NCBI GenBank assembly: GCA_023548195.1
Contig: JAJHZJ010000251.1
Span: 1,736,001-1,800,000 of the forward strand
Direction of reading: 5' to 3'
DNA from: Bettongia penicillata ogilbyi
Lineage: Eukaryota > Chordata > Mammalia > Diprotodontia > Potoroidae
Length of the DNA stretch: 64,000 nucleotides
Made by a program: the position numbers and the translations under genes. Shown here piece by piece: positions 22,020-32,960 of the stretch. Position 1 is the first letter of the stretch. Every line of letters starts with the position of its first letter. Below the pieces are notes generated by a model. That model made no database searches. It had not been told where the DNA came from and was given only the letters and a program-made list of their open reading frames with translations.

Positions 22020-22870
22020 TTTCCCAGCCAGTTACTTGATTTCTGAGATTCCTTTCCACCCCCGCCTGGATCCGCCCAGCTAGTGCTTGGCCTCTGAGAT
22101 TTAAATGGGCTTTCCTCCTACCGGTTGTCAATCAGTGAGCTTTAGTTCAGGTGCTGGGGTGGGGGCAGGGCCGCCTCCCAGACTCTGATCCCTCGGGGCC
22201 TTTATGCAGAGACTTTCAGGAATGGAGCGGGTGGGGGCGGGGTGGGGGGGCCTGCCTCCCAATCTCAGTTCCCTTGGGGGCTTTGAGCAGAGACCTTCAA
22301 TAATAGAGCGGGGTGGGGGCAGGGCCATCTCCCAGGCTCAGCTCCATCAGGTTTTATGCGGGAATCTTCCGTAATGAAGATCCTGCCTGCTGTTGGGGTA
22401 TTCCTGAATCCTGGGCCGCTGCCGCCTCAGCCGCCGCCCACACCTCTGCCTCCACCGCTTCCTGCCCCCGTCTCTGCCGCCACCGATTCCTCCCAAGGGG
22501 GCCCGAGTCACGGAGACGCTCCGCTCCCCTCCTCCAGCCTGGCCTTCTCTCTCACTGACCTGTAGCTTCTGTGGGCGGAGGGACTTTCCCGGCTGCTGGA
22601 GCTTCCGTCTCTGAAGCCTACTCGGATCAGCTTCTCTGGGGCCGCGGCCAGGGCAGTGCTGGGGGTGAGGTCCACTTTCCGGGGCACGCTGGACCCTGGG
22701 GACAGGTCTCCAGGGCTCCCTGGAATGCAAATCTCTTCCACTCTGCTTCTGCACACCTTGTATTGACCCAGAAGTTATGGGGGACTCTTTTTACATTAAT
22801 TCTATGGGCTTTTGGTTTCGGAGCTCGTAAACGTGCGTCCTTCTACTCCGCCATCTTGGCTCCGCCCCTC
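22020..22870 (-). promoter_or_regulatory. HAL1 copy 2 5' region: CpG-rich L1-type promoter
   Basis: A GC-rich block, strongest at about 22410-22560, with many CpG pairs kept. CCGCCATCTT at 22848-22857 (AAGATGGCGG in sense) is a YY1-type site at the very 5' end, where it sets the start of transcription in better-studied L1s. The sense strand holds a 135-codon open frame upstream of ORF1 (22347-22754), and the antisense strand a 116-codon frame (22571-22921). Promoter activity is inferred. Confidence 0.65.
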
Positions 22871-23935
22871 TTAAGGTATTATTTTTTTCAGCATTTTGGG
22901 AGGGTCTCCTTTAGTAAGTAGTTGACACATTTTTCATGATTTTCTTGCATCATTCTCATTTTTGCTCTACTTCCCTTACTTGATTTTCAAAATCTTTTTT
23001 GAACACTTCAATTGCCTGAAACTAATTCATATTTTTCTTGGAAGCTTTGGATGTAGGAGTTTTGATTTTGTTGTCTTCTTCTGAGTGTACATTTTGATCT
23101 TCCTTGTCACCAAAGTAAGATTTTTTTTAGTCTGATGTTTTTTCTACTCTTCGCTCATTTCTTCAGCAAATTACTTGATGCTTTAACTCTCTTTTAAGGT
23201 AGGACTCTGCTTCCAGTGTGGAGGGCGTGCCATCCCAAGTTTCAGGGGTTTTGTGCAATTGTTTTTAGGGATACTTCTGAGAATTGTAAGTTTAAAGTTC
23301 TTCCAAGGTGGTACGATCTAAAGAAATATGTTTTCTCCTCTCTTGGCCTGTACTCTGGTCAATGAGTGACTACAAGTACTTTTTTCTGCCCCTGAATTGT
23401 GAAGAAAGTTTCCTCTCCATTGCTGCCACAAGCTCTGCTACACAACTGTTCCTCCTTGCCCCAGGACTGCCACTCAGGACTGTGACCCAGATCTGAATAT
23501 AGGAAGACCAACTTAATACCCCACCTCACGAACCTCTGTTGCTGCTGTTGCTGCTGCTGTCACCCCAGGCTGCTCTGGGGTTGGGATTAGTCTGTGTTCC
23601 TCTCTCACCCAAGTCCAACAGACCTTTCCCACTGACCTTCTAAGTTGTTTTTGGTGTTTGTGGGTTGAGAACTCTGGAAATTACCTCAACTGCCAGTGAT
23701 TCAGTACTCTGAGGACTGCTCTGGATTTGCTGGGGCCTAGTCTGTGCCGGAGTCCATGCTGGATTGTGTTCTTCTCCCAGAACAATATATGAGATCTTTC
23801 CTATCAATCATCAGGGTTGTCTTGGGCTTGAAATTTGTTTCCCTCTGTCTTCTTGTGGGTTTTGCTGCTTTAGAATTTGTTTAAAGTCATTTTGAACAGG
23901 TATTGGAAGGGCCTTGAGGGAGAGCTCGAGTCTGA
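22871..23935 (-). pseudogene. Old HAL1: ORF1 N-terminal remnants and 5' region
   Basis: 22886-23170 continues the old ORF1 towards its start (minus). 23171-23935 is its 5' region, with '(tgctgt)' repeats near 23540 and 'ggtgtttgtgggttgagaac' near 23654. The latter recurs as 'ggtatgtgtgggttgagcaa' at 61156, which ties this subfamily to the inverted piece at 60.0-61.3 kb. Confidence 0.65.
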
Positions 23936-23958
23936 TTTTACTTTTAATTATACTTTTA
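23737..23958 (+). repeat. Left arm of a 222-bp inverted repeat
   Basis: The reverse complement of 26047-26268, with a single mismatch (position 23925) by base-by-base comparison. It covers the 5' end of the old HAL1 and probably about 20 bases of its flank. Confidence 0.95.
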
Positions 23959-24034
23959 AAAGGGATATCTTTCTTAAAAGTAAGAGAGAGAGCAAGATAT
24001 TTGTCAGAGAGCATGTTGGTGTTCAGGGGGTTAA

Positions 24035-24160
24035 AGGACTAGTTTTAGGCTCTGCCTCTGACACTAAAACTGCTTAACTATGGACTAACCACTGAATCTC
24101 TTAGGTGTCCCAGGCAACTTTCTAAGATCCTAAATGTCTGAACTACAATTGAGAAGAAAA
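24035..24160 (+). mobile_element. tRNA-SINE 3' part
   Basis: 'ggactaaccactgaatctct' and 'ccaggcaactttctaagatc' match the block 'aagtcacttaacctctcagt ... ccaggcaactctctaagac' of the marsupial tRNA-SINE. Confidence 0.6.
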
Positions 24161-24369
24161 TTTCCACAATAGAAATTGCCTCACACAACTGAGATCTTAA
24201 GTTCAATATGAAGCTAATATAGAATGCCTTTCTCCTTCTTATCCAGTTATGTATTTGAATATAGAGAATAACATTCTCTATTTCCTTTCTCTGATTTCTA
24301 AACTCTCTTACACAAGCTTCAGATTTATTCTAACACTTTAGTTAAAATTGTGGCCTCTGTCCATCTCAA

Positions 24370-24840
24370 CTTTGCCTTATCCTGGGGATAGGGTCTATGG
24401 GAAATCACAAATACAACACTGTTTCTGTCCTCAAGTGACATGCTATTAAGTCAAGATAAGATACAGACACAAATAATTAATGCAAGTCATTATGTCATTA
24501 ATGTTCTACCAAGATATGAACAAAGTCCTGTGATTATTAAAATGAAGAGAAACTTGCTGCACAGGGGCAGTTGAGTTTAAGATTGTTGAAAGAGTTAGGA
24601 AATGTGAAATCATATAGAAGGCAATGGAATTTGCGCTGGAACATGATGGATCAATTGGATTACTATAGGCAAAGTTTTGTTAAAAAAAGACTCAGAGATG
24701 GTCAAGTAGCCATGTAGCTTAGAAAGCGCTGTATCAAGATGCAGTAAGCATGGAAGGGTCATCTGAGAAAAAGCCCAAGTTAGTAATCTGGAAAACCCCA
24801 GCACTCAATAGCAACCAGCAAAATGAAGCAACATTCAGCC
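24370..24840 (-). mobile_element. L2 LINE 3' portion
   Basis: 'cctggggatagggtctatgg', 'tgtttctgtcctcaagtgac' and the following purine-rich body read as L2 in reverse. Divergent. Confidence 0.5.
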
Positions 24841-24899
24841 CTCAAGGAAAAGACACAGAGGCTCTCAAATCCCTAACACTCTCTCCTGAGATGACAAAA

Positions 24900-25605
24900 A
24901 GAGACCTGAAGATCTAATTTAAATGCAAAAGTACATGAGTTATAGAACTGGGATGGTGGAGGTCAGCACATGAAGCCAGATGACCCAGGGTAAGACCAGA
25001 ATTAAAAACTCCACCCAAAAGGGCAGCAGGGAGTTAATCCTGTCCATGGCACAAAACTCCAAACCAGTAATAAAGACAGCAGACAGGATCAAATAGGGAA
25101 AAATTAACCATCAAAAATCATTGTCAATCTAACTATAATAACTGCAAGACTCAAAGTAAAATATTGGATTGTCCATAAGTACTACACAAATACCTGGAAA
25201 ACTGGAGCAAAAAACAATTAAAAATGAAATAGAAGCTTTCAATGAAAGTATTAGAAAATAAGATTAGAAGACAAAGGAAATGATAAGCCTTGCCTAAGAA
25301 ACAGAATAATTGAAAAAGAGAATAGCTCCAAGAAATCATTTACTCTATGAGATAGTAGAAAAATAGAAAAAAAAAATAAGATATTTGGCACATTAAAAAT
25401 TGTCTTAAAATAGGTTTGGGACATATAATTCTCAATGGATTTTCTGAAAACTATGATAAAATAGAAGCATGGATGCTGTATACCAAAGAATCATAAATGA
25501 AAACTGCCCAGATCTATTGAAATAAGAAGATGACAAGCACCTCATCAAAAAAATATCTGCAGTCAAAGTCCTTAGAATTATCCTAACCAAAATCCAGCAC
25601 TTCAA
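24900..25605 (+). mobile_element. A-rich, L1-like degraded sequence
   Basis: The plus strand is A-rich and in short pieces recalls an old L1 5' region and ORF1: 'gaaatagaagctttcaatga', 'aactgcccagatctattgaa' beside ORF1 'gaaaactgcccagatctc'. No frame survives. It could equally be another old non-LTR element. Confidence 0.35.
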
Positions 25606-25607
25606 CA

Positions 25608-25680
25608 TTCAATTCAGTTCAGTAAACATTTATTAATACCTATCATGTATGAGGCACTGTGATAAGCTCTAGGGAAACAT
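25608..25680 (-). mobile_element. L2 3'-end fragment
   Basis: 'cagtaaacatttattaatac' and 'aggcactgtgataagctcta' are the L2 3' end in reverse. Confidence 0.7.
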
Positions 25681-25982
25681 ATTTAATGCTTTTTATCATT
25701 ATTTGTGATCTGACAATCCAATTCTTTTTCTCTTCCTCCTCACTATATACCTTAATATTTTTGAAATTTCTTCCATTTGAACTCATTTCTTTCATCTAAT
25801 TGCTGGAATATTTTGTTAGTATTCTGTTTGACACTGTCTTAACTATAATTTTCACATTATTGTCATTTCATATATTGACTAAACCAGTTTAATCGATGAG
25901 TTTCTAATTTTTCTATAATTTTTCCTCTTATTTATTGTATAAAATTATTTTACTGTTACTTCTATCCAGGTGTCTGTGCTTG

Positions 25983-26293
25983 CATGATACATTTGTCATT
26001 AATATAGCCATTGATACATTTATGTCATTATACATTATACATTATGTAAAAGTATAATTAAAAGTAAAATCAGACTCGAACTCTCCCTCAAGGCCCTTCC
26101 AATACCTGTTCAAAATGACTTTAAACAAATTCTAAAGCAGCAAAACCCACAAGAAGACAGAGGGAAACAAATTTCAAGCCCAAGACAACCCTGATGATTG
26201 ATAGGAAAGATCTCATATATTGTTCTGGGAGAAGAACACAATCCAGCATGGACTCCGGCACAGACTAGCCATGATACATTTGTCATTAATATA
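25983..26293 (+). repeat. 24-bp direct repeats flanking the inverted copy
   Basis: A 24-base word beginning catgatacatttgtcatt occurs at 25983-26006 and again, identical, at 26270-26293. A third, imperfect version ('gatacatttatgtcattata') lies between them at about 26013-26032. These look like target sequence repeated when the inverted segment was inserted. Confidence 0.9.
26047..26268 (-). repeat. Right arm of the 222-bp inverted repeat (inserted copy)
   Basis: A copy, in opposite orientation, of 23737-23958. It sits between 24-base direct repeats and in sequence unrelated to L1, so this arm is the derived insertion and the 23.7 kb arm is the source. Confidence 0.95.
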
Positions 26294-26369
26294 AAATCTA
26301 CCTTGTTTTCAAACTTCCTTCTAGTCTATTAGTGTATCTATCCAAGTAATGTTTATGTGTGTTACTTTC

Positions 26370-26406
26370 ATATATATGTATATATATATATATTTATATA
26401 TATATT
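26370..26406 (+). repeat. (TA)n microsatellite
   Basis: Imperfect tatatatgtatatatata run. Confidence 0.9.
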
Positions 26407-26734
26407 GTGAGATCTTTGATGCATTTTGTCAATATTATAAAAGATATATCACTATCAAATTTTCCTGAATTTTATTAGTAATACACAAAATCATTGATTA
26501 CTGCTGAAAGGTTAGTTGAATTTCTTACTGTCTTAGTAAATCAATTTAATATCTCAATGAATTTTGGTGACTTGGATTTTCTTAATAGAGTGTTATTTGA
26601 TCTATTCAAAAGAGGATCTTAATGTCTTTGCCAATTCTTTTCCCCTTAATTAATTTTTTCTTGCCTTATTGCTACAGTTAGCATTTACAAACACAAAAAT
26701 GATAATGATTAGAGTGGGCAGGACCATTTATAAG

Positions 26735-27060
26735 CATGTGAGTAATCAATTAGCATCTGAGGGCCTACTATGTATTCCAAGCATTGTACTAAGCTCTGGG
26801 CATTTTTGAGAGATGTTGCAAAAGTGAAACCAATAGACCTTTGTAACAACTTGGATATTATGAGTGTGTGGAGGCAGAGTGGGTAAGAGGTAGTGAGGAA
26901 TGGAAGATGAAGCCTACATTTTAAACCTGAGGGATTGGGAGATTAGTGTCACCCTCTGCAATGATAGCAAAAGTAAGAGAGCAGAGGAAGGTTTAGGGAC
27001 AGAGGATGAGTTCTGTTTTGGACATATTGAGTTTAAGATATGTACTTGCTGTTATGCAGA
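26735..27060 (-). mobile_element. L2 LINE 3' portion
   Basis: 'agggcctactatgtattcca' and 'gcattgtactaagctctggg' are the L2 3' end in reverse; then 'gttctgttttggacatattg' near 27010 matches the L2 block 'gttcggttttggacatgtta'. A 65-codon frame here is L2, not a gene. Confidence 0.7.
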
Positions 27061-27369
27061 ATTATATCCCCCCAAAACTGAAAATTTTAGAATATGATAA
27101 ATATTTCCAAAAATACAAAATAGGAAAATGATATCCTAAATAAACCACTTTTAAAAGAAAAACAGCTTTTTTTAAAACATCACGATCAGATGGATTCACA
27201 AGTGATTTGTGTCTAACAAAGAAAGTATAATCATCTTCATACTATGTAAACTATTTTCAGAAATAGAAACATATATAATTTTGGTTAATTATTGATGCAG
27301 ACATGCCAACCTCGTAAGTCCTGTGATAATATTTCCCATGTTTCACAACTGATTCTAAAGTTAGAGGAT

Positions 27370-27440
27370 GGAAGTACTTTGCATGGTGTGGGCATGATGA
27401 AAAGTCAAGCATGACTGAGTGACTGAACAACAAAAAGAAC
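27370..27440 (+). mobile_element. BovB-type 3' tail fragment
   Basis: 'caagcatgactgagtgactg' plus 'aacaac' is the BovB 3' end ('gacacgactgagcgactgaacaac'). Only the tail is preserved. Some marsupial SINEs share this tail, so the fragment could come from one of them. Confidence 0.6.
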
Positions 27441-27654
27441 CCGAATATTTTGATTTATGTGGAATCTTTCATTTTGTCAATTGCTTCCTTCAATTATATG
27501 ACAAGAAGTAGAATCTCTGATTCAAAGGATATGAGCATTATAGTTCTTGTATTTGCATAATTCAAAATTTATTTCCAAGTTAGTACTCCAAAATAAAATA
27601 TATTGGTATAAGTAACTACCAGTGAGGAAACTCCTTCTACCAAAGAAACTAGAC

Positions 27655-27790
27655 ATCTGCTGTGTAATTTAAGGAATTATCTCAAAGAGATATCTAGTAA
27701 AAAAGATTAAGTGATTTGTTCACAGTAATTCAATCAATATGTGTCAGAGGTTGGATATGAAACTGTATTTACTTCCTTCTATGGGTCTCC
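27655..27790 (+). mobile_element. SINE 3' fragment
   Basis: 'taagtgatttgttcacagta' and 'gtgtcagaggttggatatga' correspond to 'aagtgacttgcccaaggtca' and 'gtgtcagaggtgggatttga' of the MIR/THER1 class. Confidence 0.55.
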
Positions 27791-29509
27791 TAGAATTTGT
27801 AGCCCAAATGAAAATAATTTTAAATTTAATATATTTAATATTATATTAATTTTATTTAATAATTAATTTATTTTTATAATTTTTATTATAATTATAATTA
27901 ATAATTTACTATTAATAAATTTAAATTTAAACTTTAAACAACAAAACAAAAGTAATTATTACTTTAAAATTCAGACTTCCCTTCTCCATTCCCATCCAAA
28001 ATTCAACTGGTTTCTGTTATTTAACAATTAACCAAAACACTACTATTTTCAAAAATCTCTGTTGGAGATTTAAAATATGAACTGCTAATAAAAATCACAA
28101 AAACATAATTGATTAAAGACTTTAGATCAGTGACTGAGATATGCTAGAGAAACAGTTCCCTTCTAATTATTTATTTATTTTCACCTAACAATCCTTTACA
28201 AATCTTGAATGTTCTTGTTAGCTTTCCAACTGAAAAATTCTGAGATTCACCCTTTTCATTATGATTTGCTCACAGTAACTTTGATTTAGAAATAATCATT
28301 TAAATAAATATTAAGCAGTGCTTAGATTTTCTAGGAACATGTATGAGGAACTATTTTCTTACCTTTCTCTATGCTCTATTTCCATTTCTTCTTTCAGTTC
28401 TCATTTTTGGAAACTGATTTGAAAAAGTTTGTCAAATTCATTTTCCTTTAACTATAGATGTATTATTTTTATTGATGGATTTATCTCCCTGAGTTATTGA
28501 AATTTCACAGTTTTATATTTAGTGAAATATAAATGAAAACAGGTGAGAACAGGTTGTAAAACAGACATCCCCTTTCCTCCATGAAAAATGTTATATTTAT
28601 TGTCTGCTGCAAAATCGTTTTTCCTACATTTGTATGCATTCATTAATACACGTATACATTCACATGCATACTAATGATGTGATCAAAAAAGGGTGGATAC
28701 TCACCAAACTTTAAATAATAAAGATAGGTATCTTTCCTTACTTGCCTCTATGTGTGATCTGAACGTTTCTTTCTGGATCTGATTCTCTACCCAGGTGGCT
28801 ATCCAGCGTACTGAAATTTCCTAGGAAAACTGGATTTATGACAAATCAGAATTCACCAATAGTTGTTGACTAGCAGGGAGAAAATTGTTGCCTAAAAAGA
28901 CTAGAGGTGTAGGGACAGGACAATCTCAAGGACTTCATTAAATTCAGAAATTCATTGAACTGCCTTTACTGACTCATTTCAGTGAGATGAGACATAGAAG
29001 ACACCTAAATTAGTTATCTTGCCTATTTTTCAGGTACATAAACTGATGCCCAGGCAGATCCATAGTCAGATATTCTAAGGCTATAATCTAGGCCCTTGCA
29101 TCTTTAAGTTACTGAAATAAATATTGACTTGTGGATTCTACTCTAGGGCAATGACAAGTGCTTCACTTGTGTTTTGCAAATATTGCTTTGTGATTTGCAA
29201 AAAGTGTAGGGAATTCAGTCTTCCATTTTCTCTTTTTGATTTAAAATATAATCCACAAATGCTTTAATCAGTTGATTAAAATGTAGTTTGCATCATACAG
29301 CAGTTTGTGATAATTCTTCATTTCTAAGAGTTGAGATTCCAAAATAGAAAATCACTTTCTGAACTCTTGACCCACCAATTTACAAAACCCTGAGAATACA
29401 TGAACCTGTTTACAGGAGGGAAAATTTTTCATTGCCACTGACTCATACTTGGAAGAAGATATTCTGAAAAGCAAATGATTCATTCTATCTTGTTTCTTTC
29501 TAACATCAG
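27791..29509. other. AT-rich single-copy DNA
   Basis: An extreme A+T patch (TTTAATATA-type) lies at about 27810-27935. I see no gene or clear repeat in the rest. Confidence 0.4.
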
Positions 29510-29655
29510 TGCATTCAAAAATCATAAATTTAGAGTTGATGAAGATCTTAAAAGCATCTAGATCTACCCATTCATATTTCAAAGGAGGATTTGAAACCCA
29601 GAGAGGTAAATGACCTGCGTAGAGTCACACAGCATCTAATTCATAGTGCATCAAA
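29510..29655 (+). mobile_element. MIR-type SINE
   Basis: 'atttagagttgatgaagatc', 'gaaacccagagaggtaaatg' and 'gtagagtcacacagcatcta' preserve the family's block order. Confidence 0.7.
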
Positions 29656-30027
29656 TGAAGAAATTAGATTTTTTTCATCCATGGAGGATGAAAATGTATT
29701 GGATCAAAGAAGCAAGAAAAGTAACAATGAGAGGAATTTAATCTTTATACTTAGAGAGTAAATTGACTAGTATACTTTGGGAATTTCCTTGATATCTCTC
29801 CTTTTAAAAAGGATCAGAGTAGCATTCTTTGCAAGGAAAAGACTCACCAATATAACACAAAACAACCCCTCTGCTCAAGCAACTTGATAACATCTGGTAG
29901 AATCTATTTCCTTTAGAAAAAAAGTAAAGTACAGAAAAGAAGCAATGACTTTAATGTCTAACATCAGTGAGAACATTTTATGGATGTTTACTCTTGTATT
30001 ACATCATATTACCTTTTAATTTTTGGT

Positions 30028-30546
30028 GTTGTTCAGTTGCTCAGTCATGTCTGACTCTTTGTGACTCCATGGACCATAGCATACCTGACTCTTCTATCTT
30101 CTCTCAAAGACTGTCCAAATACATATTCATTGTTTCCATGACACTATCTCTCCATCTCATCCTCTTCTATCCCTTTTTCCTTTTGCATTCAATCATTCCC
30201 AACATTAAGATCTTCTTCATCAGGTCTCCTTATTATGTGGCTAAATTATCTAAACTGCAGCTTCAGTATTTGACCTTCCAGTGGATAGCCTGAATGAACC
30301 TATTTAAGTATTGACTAGTTGATCTTTTTGCTATCCAAAGGATCCTCAAAAGTCTACTCTAACACCACAATTCAAAAGCATAGATTCTGCAGCACTCAAC
30401 TTTCCTTTATAGTCCAACTCTCTCAACTCTACATTGCTACCGGAAAAACCATAGCTTTGACCGTATACATTTTTGTCAGAAAGGTGATGTCTTTGCTTTT
30501 TAGTATGCTTTCCAGATTTGTCATAGCTTTCCTTGAATCGAGTTTT
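30028..30546 (-). mobile_element. BovB (RTE clade) LINE 3' end
   Basis: The plus strand starts gttgttcagttgctcagtca and includes 'tgactctttgtgactccatg', 'caccacaattcaaaagcata' and 'ggaaaaaccatagctttgac', the well-known BovB 3' end in reverse. On the minus strand the decayed C-terminal protein frames end 'SHKESDMTEQLNN' (family 'SQTRLSDWTE' type). Frameshifted and 5'-truncated. BovB is best known from ruminants and squamates and is also found in marsupials; its patchy spread is credited to horizontal transfer. Confidence 0.88.
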
Positions 30547-30796
30547 TTCATTTCATACCACGTTAATTGATCCAAGTATAATTTCTGTGAGATTAATTAG
30601 TTCTAAAATTGTATTTGCATTTTCCTACATAGGATTTAACTCACTTTCAATGTAATAAAATGGCAGTCTTTCAAAATGAAAGTGGCCTCAAAGGAGAATA
30701 TAGTCCAACTTATACTAGAAAAAAAATCTGAAGACTGGTCATTTAGATTTTGAACGAAAACTCCCAGAGAAACCACTAGCACTTGAGGCAGCCCAT
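30547..30796. other. Short unassigned stretch with an old repeat fragment
   Basis: 'cttgaggcagcccattccat' near 30783 recalls an old dispersed mammalian repeat ('gaggcagcccattccatt') that I cannot name securely. Confidence 0.35.
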
Positions 30797-30931
30797 TCCA
30801 TATATATATATATATATGTATATATCTGATCAAATATATTATGTATCCATATCTATACATATCTATACATATTTGCATGTGTATATATGTGTGTGTATTT
30901 ATATAAATATATGTGTATGTACATATGTATA
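30797..30931 (+). repeat. (TA)n/(TGTA)n low-complexity tract
   Basis: Alternating tatata, catatctatacat and tgtgtatttata units. Open frames across it are artefacts. Confidence 0.85.
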
Positions 30932-32527
30932 TAATCAGATCCAGATATAGCAATAGCTACTAAGGTTAAGACATATGGTAGGATAATGTTGAGATTAAAT
31001 CTTTCAGGAGATAGATTTTTTGCCTCTTTCTAATGTCTGCTGCTTAACCAACCTACTACTTTGTAGGACTCAGGTTTCTCCCCTTCTCCCAAGATCTAAA
31101 TGTTATGCTATATCTATTTGATTGATAAGTATATGATAGGTATATGAGGGATTTCTCTCCCATTCAGAGGGTCAAATAAACTGCCTGGCCTAAAACCTTC
31201 TAAGATTAATGCATAATCACCAACAAGGTTGCTTACTGTTCGAGATCCTGCTACTGCCCTAGCCCCTGTTCATAATAAATTCAGCCTGTTCTCTTTCCTA
31301 GTCACTATTATTTTTTGCCCTCTATTTCTACTGTATCCCCTCAAAGTTTACTCATACAGAGGGAAGATTCCCAAATTTAGAGTAATAGGACCTGAGTTTG
31401 AATCCTGTGTGTCTGGACTCACTCCTTGTTCCCACTACCACTTCGAGGTCCTCACTCTGTCAGTACTTAGCAATTTTTTCTTCCTGAAAAGGCCATTCTA
31501 ATCAGTCCATATCCTTGTAACTGTCCTCTATAGATCTCCATTTCCCTCTCCCTCCTCTATAATTCAATAATCACCAGTCTGACTCCCACCAATACCTGCC
31601 CTTTTCAAAGATCCATTTTCTTCACCTCCTAAATTCCCATCTACCTTAAGCAATCACAGGAGTAGGAATGATGCGTTAGAGATACTTTACTCCCTATATC
31701 TTTCATTCCTTAGTCCCTGCTCCTTCCACCCCTTTCCCAGTTTAACTGAATTTGTTCCAATTGTGCTAAAGTTCAAGCTGAAACTCTAATTCTAAAACCT
31801 AGAGTATTTTTCCTTATGTTAAGTCTAAATTTCGCTCTTCCTAACTTCAGCCAACATTCTATGTTTACATTTAAAATTAGACATTTTGCTTCTATTAGTT
31901 TAAAAGCACACTAGATGCATCAGAATCAGATCAGAGTTCCCAAGATATGTCTAAATGTAGATAATCTGTAACTCCAGTGATATTCGTGGGGGATTTTTTT
32001 AAAAATGGATATTTCCTACAATAAAAACCTGATTTACCCTTTGCTATGTTAATATTTCCAGTGCTTTTATTTAAGTTATAAAAAGACACAGAATAAGCAC
32101 AATTTCTGTACAATTTACATTAGAAAAAATATAAATTTTGCTGCCTTTAAATTAGGGTAATTGGATTAGAAATGTAACTATGCAGATGCAATGCTAATTA
32201 CAACCATATATACTTTTTTGTTTTCCCTGCAATATCCTGATTGAGACTATGCTTCAGAAATCTGCCAAGTAAATTTCAAGCCTTTAGATGTATGCTTAAC
32301 ATTATTAATAATACTAATAACATTAATTAATGAATGTCATATTATGTTCGTGATAATTGGACTTTTTTCTTTGTCCATTTTTCTTGATGTATATGTTGCC
32401 AGGCTTTAAAAACATAATTTAGTCATTCATTTTTTCAAATTCTTCTTTGTCTGCATAAGAGCCTAAAAAAAATCATCTTGTTTATGAAGTATTTATTACA
32501 CTTCATTTTAAGAGCATTTTTTTCCAC
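30932..32527. other. Mostly single-copy DNA with a SINE fragment
   Basis: 31365-31430 ('gggaagattcccaaatttag', 'ggacctgagtttgaatcctg') looks like a tRNA-SINE piece. 31930-32400 is AT-rich, with several TAATTA/ATTAAT words at 32150-32340. No exon recognised. Confidence 0.4.
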
Positions 32528-32830
32528 TGGCTATCTTCCATACCTGGAATGCTCTCCTTCCTTATTTCTATCTCCTGACTTCTGTGTCTTCAGTTTAAAT
32601 ATCACCTTCTGCAGAAGTCCTTTTCCAACTCTTTCTCCCTAATGTTGTCTCTGCATTATTGCCTTCCAGTTACACCATGTATAATCTGGTATGTACATAG
32701 TTGTGTGCACGTTATCTTCCCACCAGAATGTGAGCTTGAAAGCAGGGATGATGTTGGGCTTTTGCCTTTCATTGTATCTCTTCTATTGGCATGTAGTAAG
32801 CCCTTAATAAATGCTTACTGCCTGACTGAC
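32528..32830 (+). mobile_element. L2 LINE 3' end
   Basis: 'atacctggaatgctctcctt', 'ccagaatgtgagcttgaaag' and 'cccttaataaatgcttactg' are the L2 3' end in sense, complete to its last bases. Confidence 0.85.
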
Positions 32831-32891
32831 TAATCATATGGTAAGTTTTTAAAAATGGGTTTAGCAGGGGAGAAGCTTAGGGGGACATTAG

Positions 32892-32926
32892 ACAGATAGA
32901 AAGATAGATAGATGGATGGATGGATG

Positions 32927-32960
<34 letters not shown>

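Larger units (their letters stand above)
19855..22870 (-). mobile_element. HAL1-type (half-L1) element, copy 2, youngest
   Basis: A complete element of about 3.0 kb: 5' region 22020-22870 beginning (minus) GAGGGGCGGAGCCAAGATGG, intact ORF1 20919-22019, then a 3' region of about 1.06 kb and an A-rich tail (T-run 19857-19869). There is no ORF2: the 1 kb after ORF1 has no frame longer than about 65 codons in sense and no reverse-transcriptase motif. An open ORF1, retained CpG pairs in the 5' region and a nearly perfect target-site duplication make it the youngest mobile element in the window. Mobilisation would need L1 ORF2 protein from elsewhere (known for HAL1 as a class; not shown here). Confidence 0.85.
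19840..22885 (+). repeat. Target-site duplication pair of HAL1 copy 2
   Basis: ttaagatattatttt (19840-19854) and ttaaggtattatttt (22871-22885) differ at one base. Joining the two flanks restores a continuous ORF1 remnant of the old element. Confidence 0.85.
17230..23958 (-). mobile_element. Old HAL1-type element hosting two nested insertions
   Basis: About 2.9 kb of this span is the host: 17230-17729, 18594-19854 and about 22871-23935. It has the same order as copies 1-3: A-rich tail at the left, 3' region with the C-rich (plus strand) tracts, ORF1 remnants directly adjacent, and a 5' region at the right. ORF2 is missing, so it too is of HAL1 type. Divergence is far greater than in copies 1-3. 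It received an RPL7A processed pseudogene and, separately, HAL1 copy 2. The 5' boundary is near 23935; the last 20-odd bases may be flank. Confidence 0.7.
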
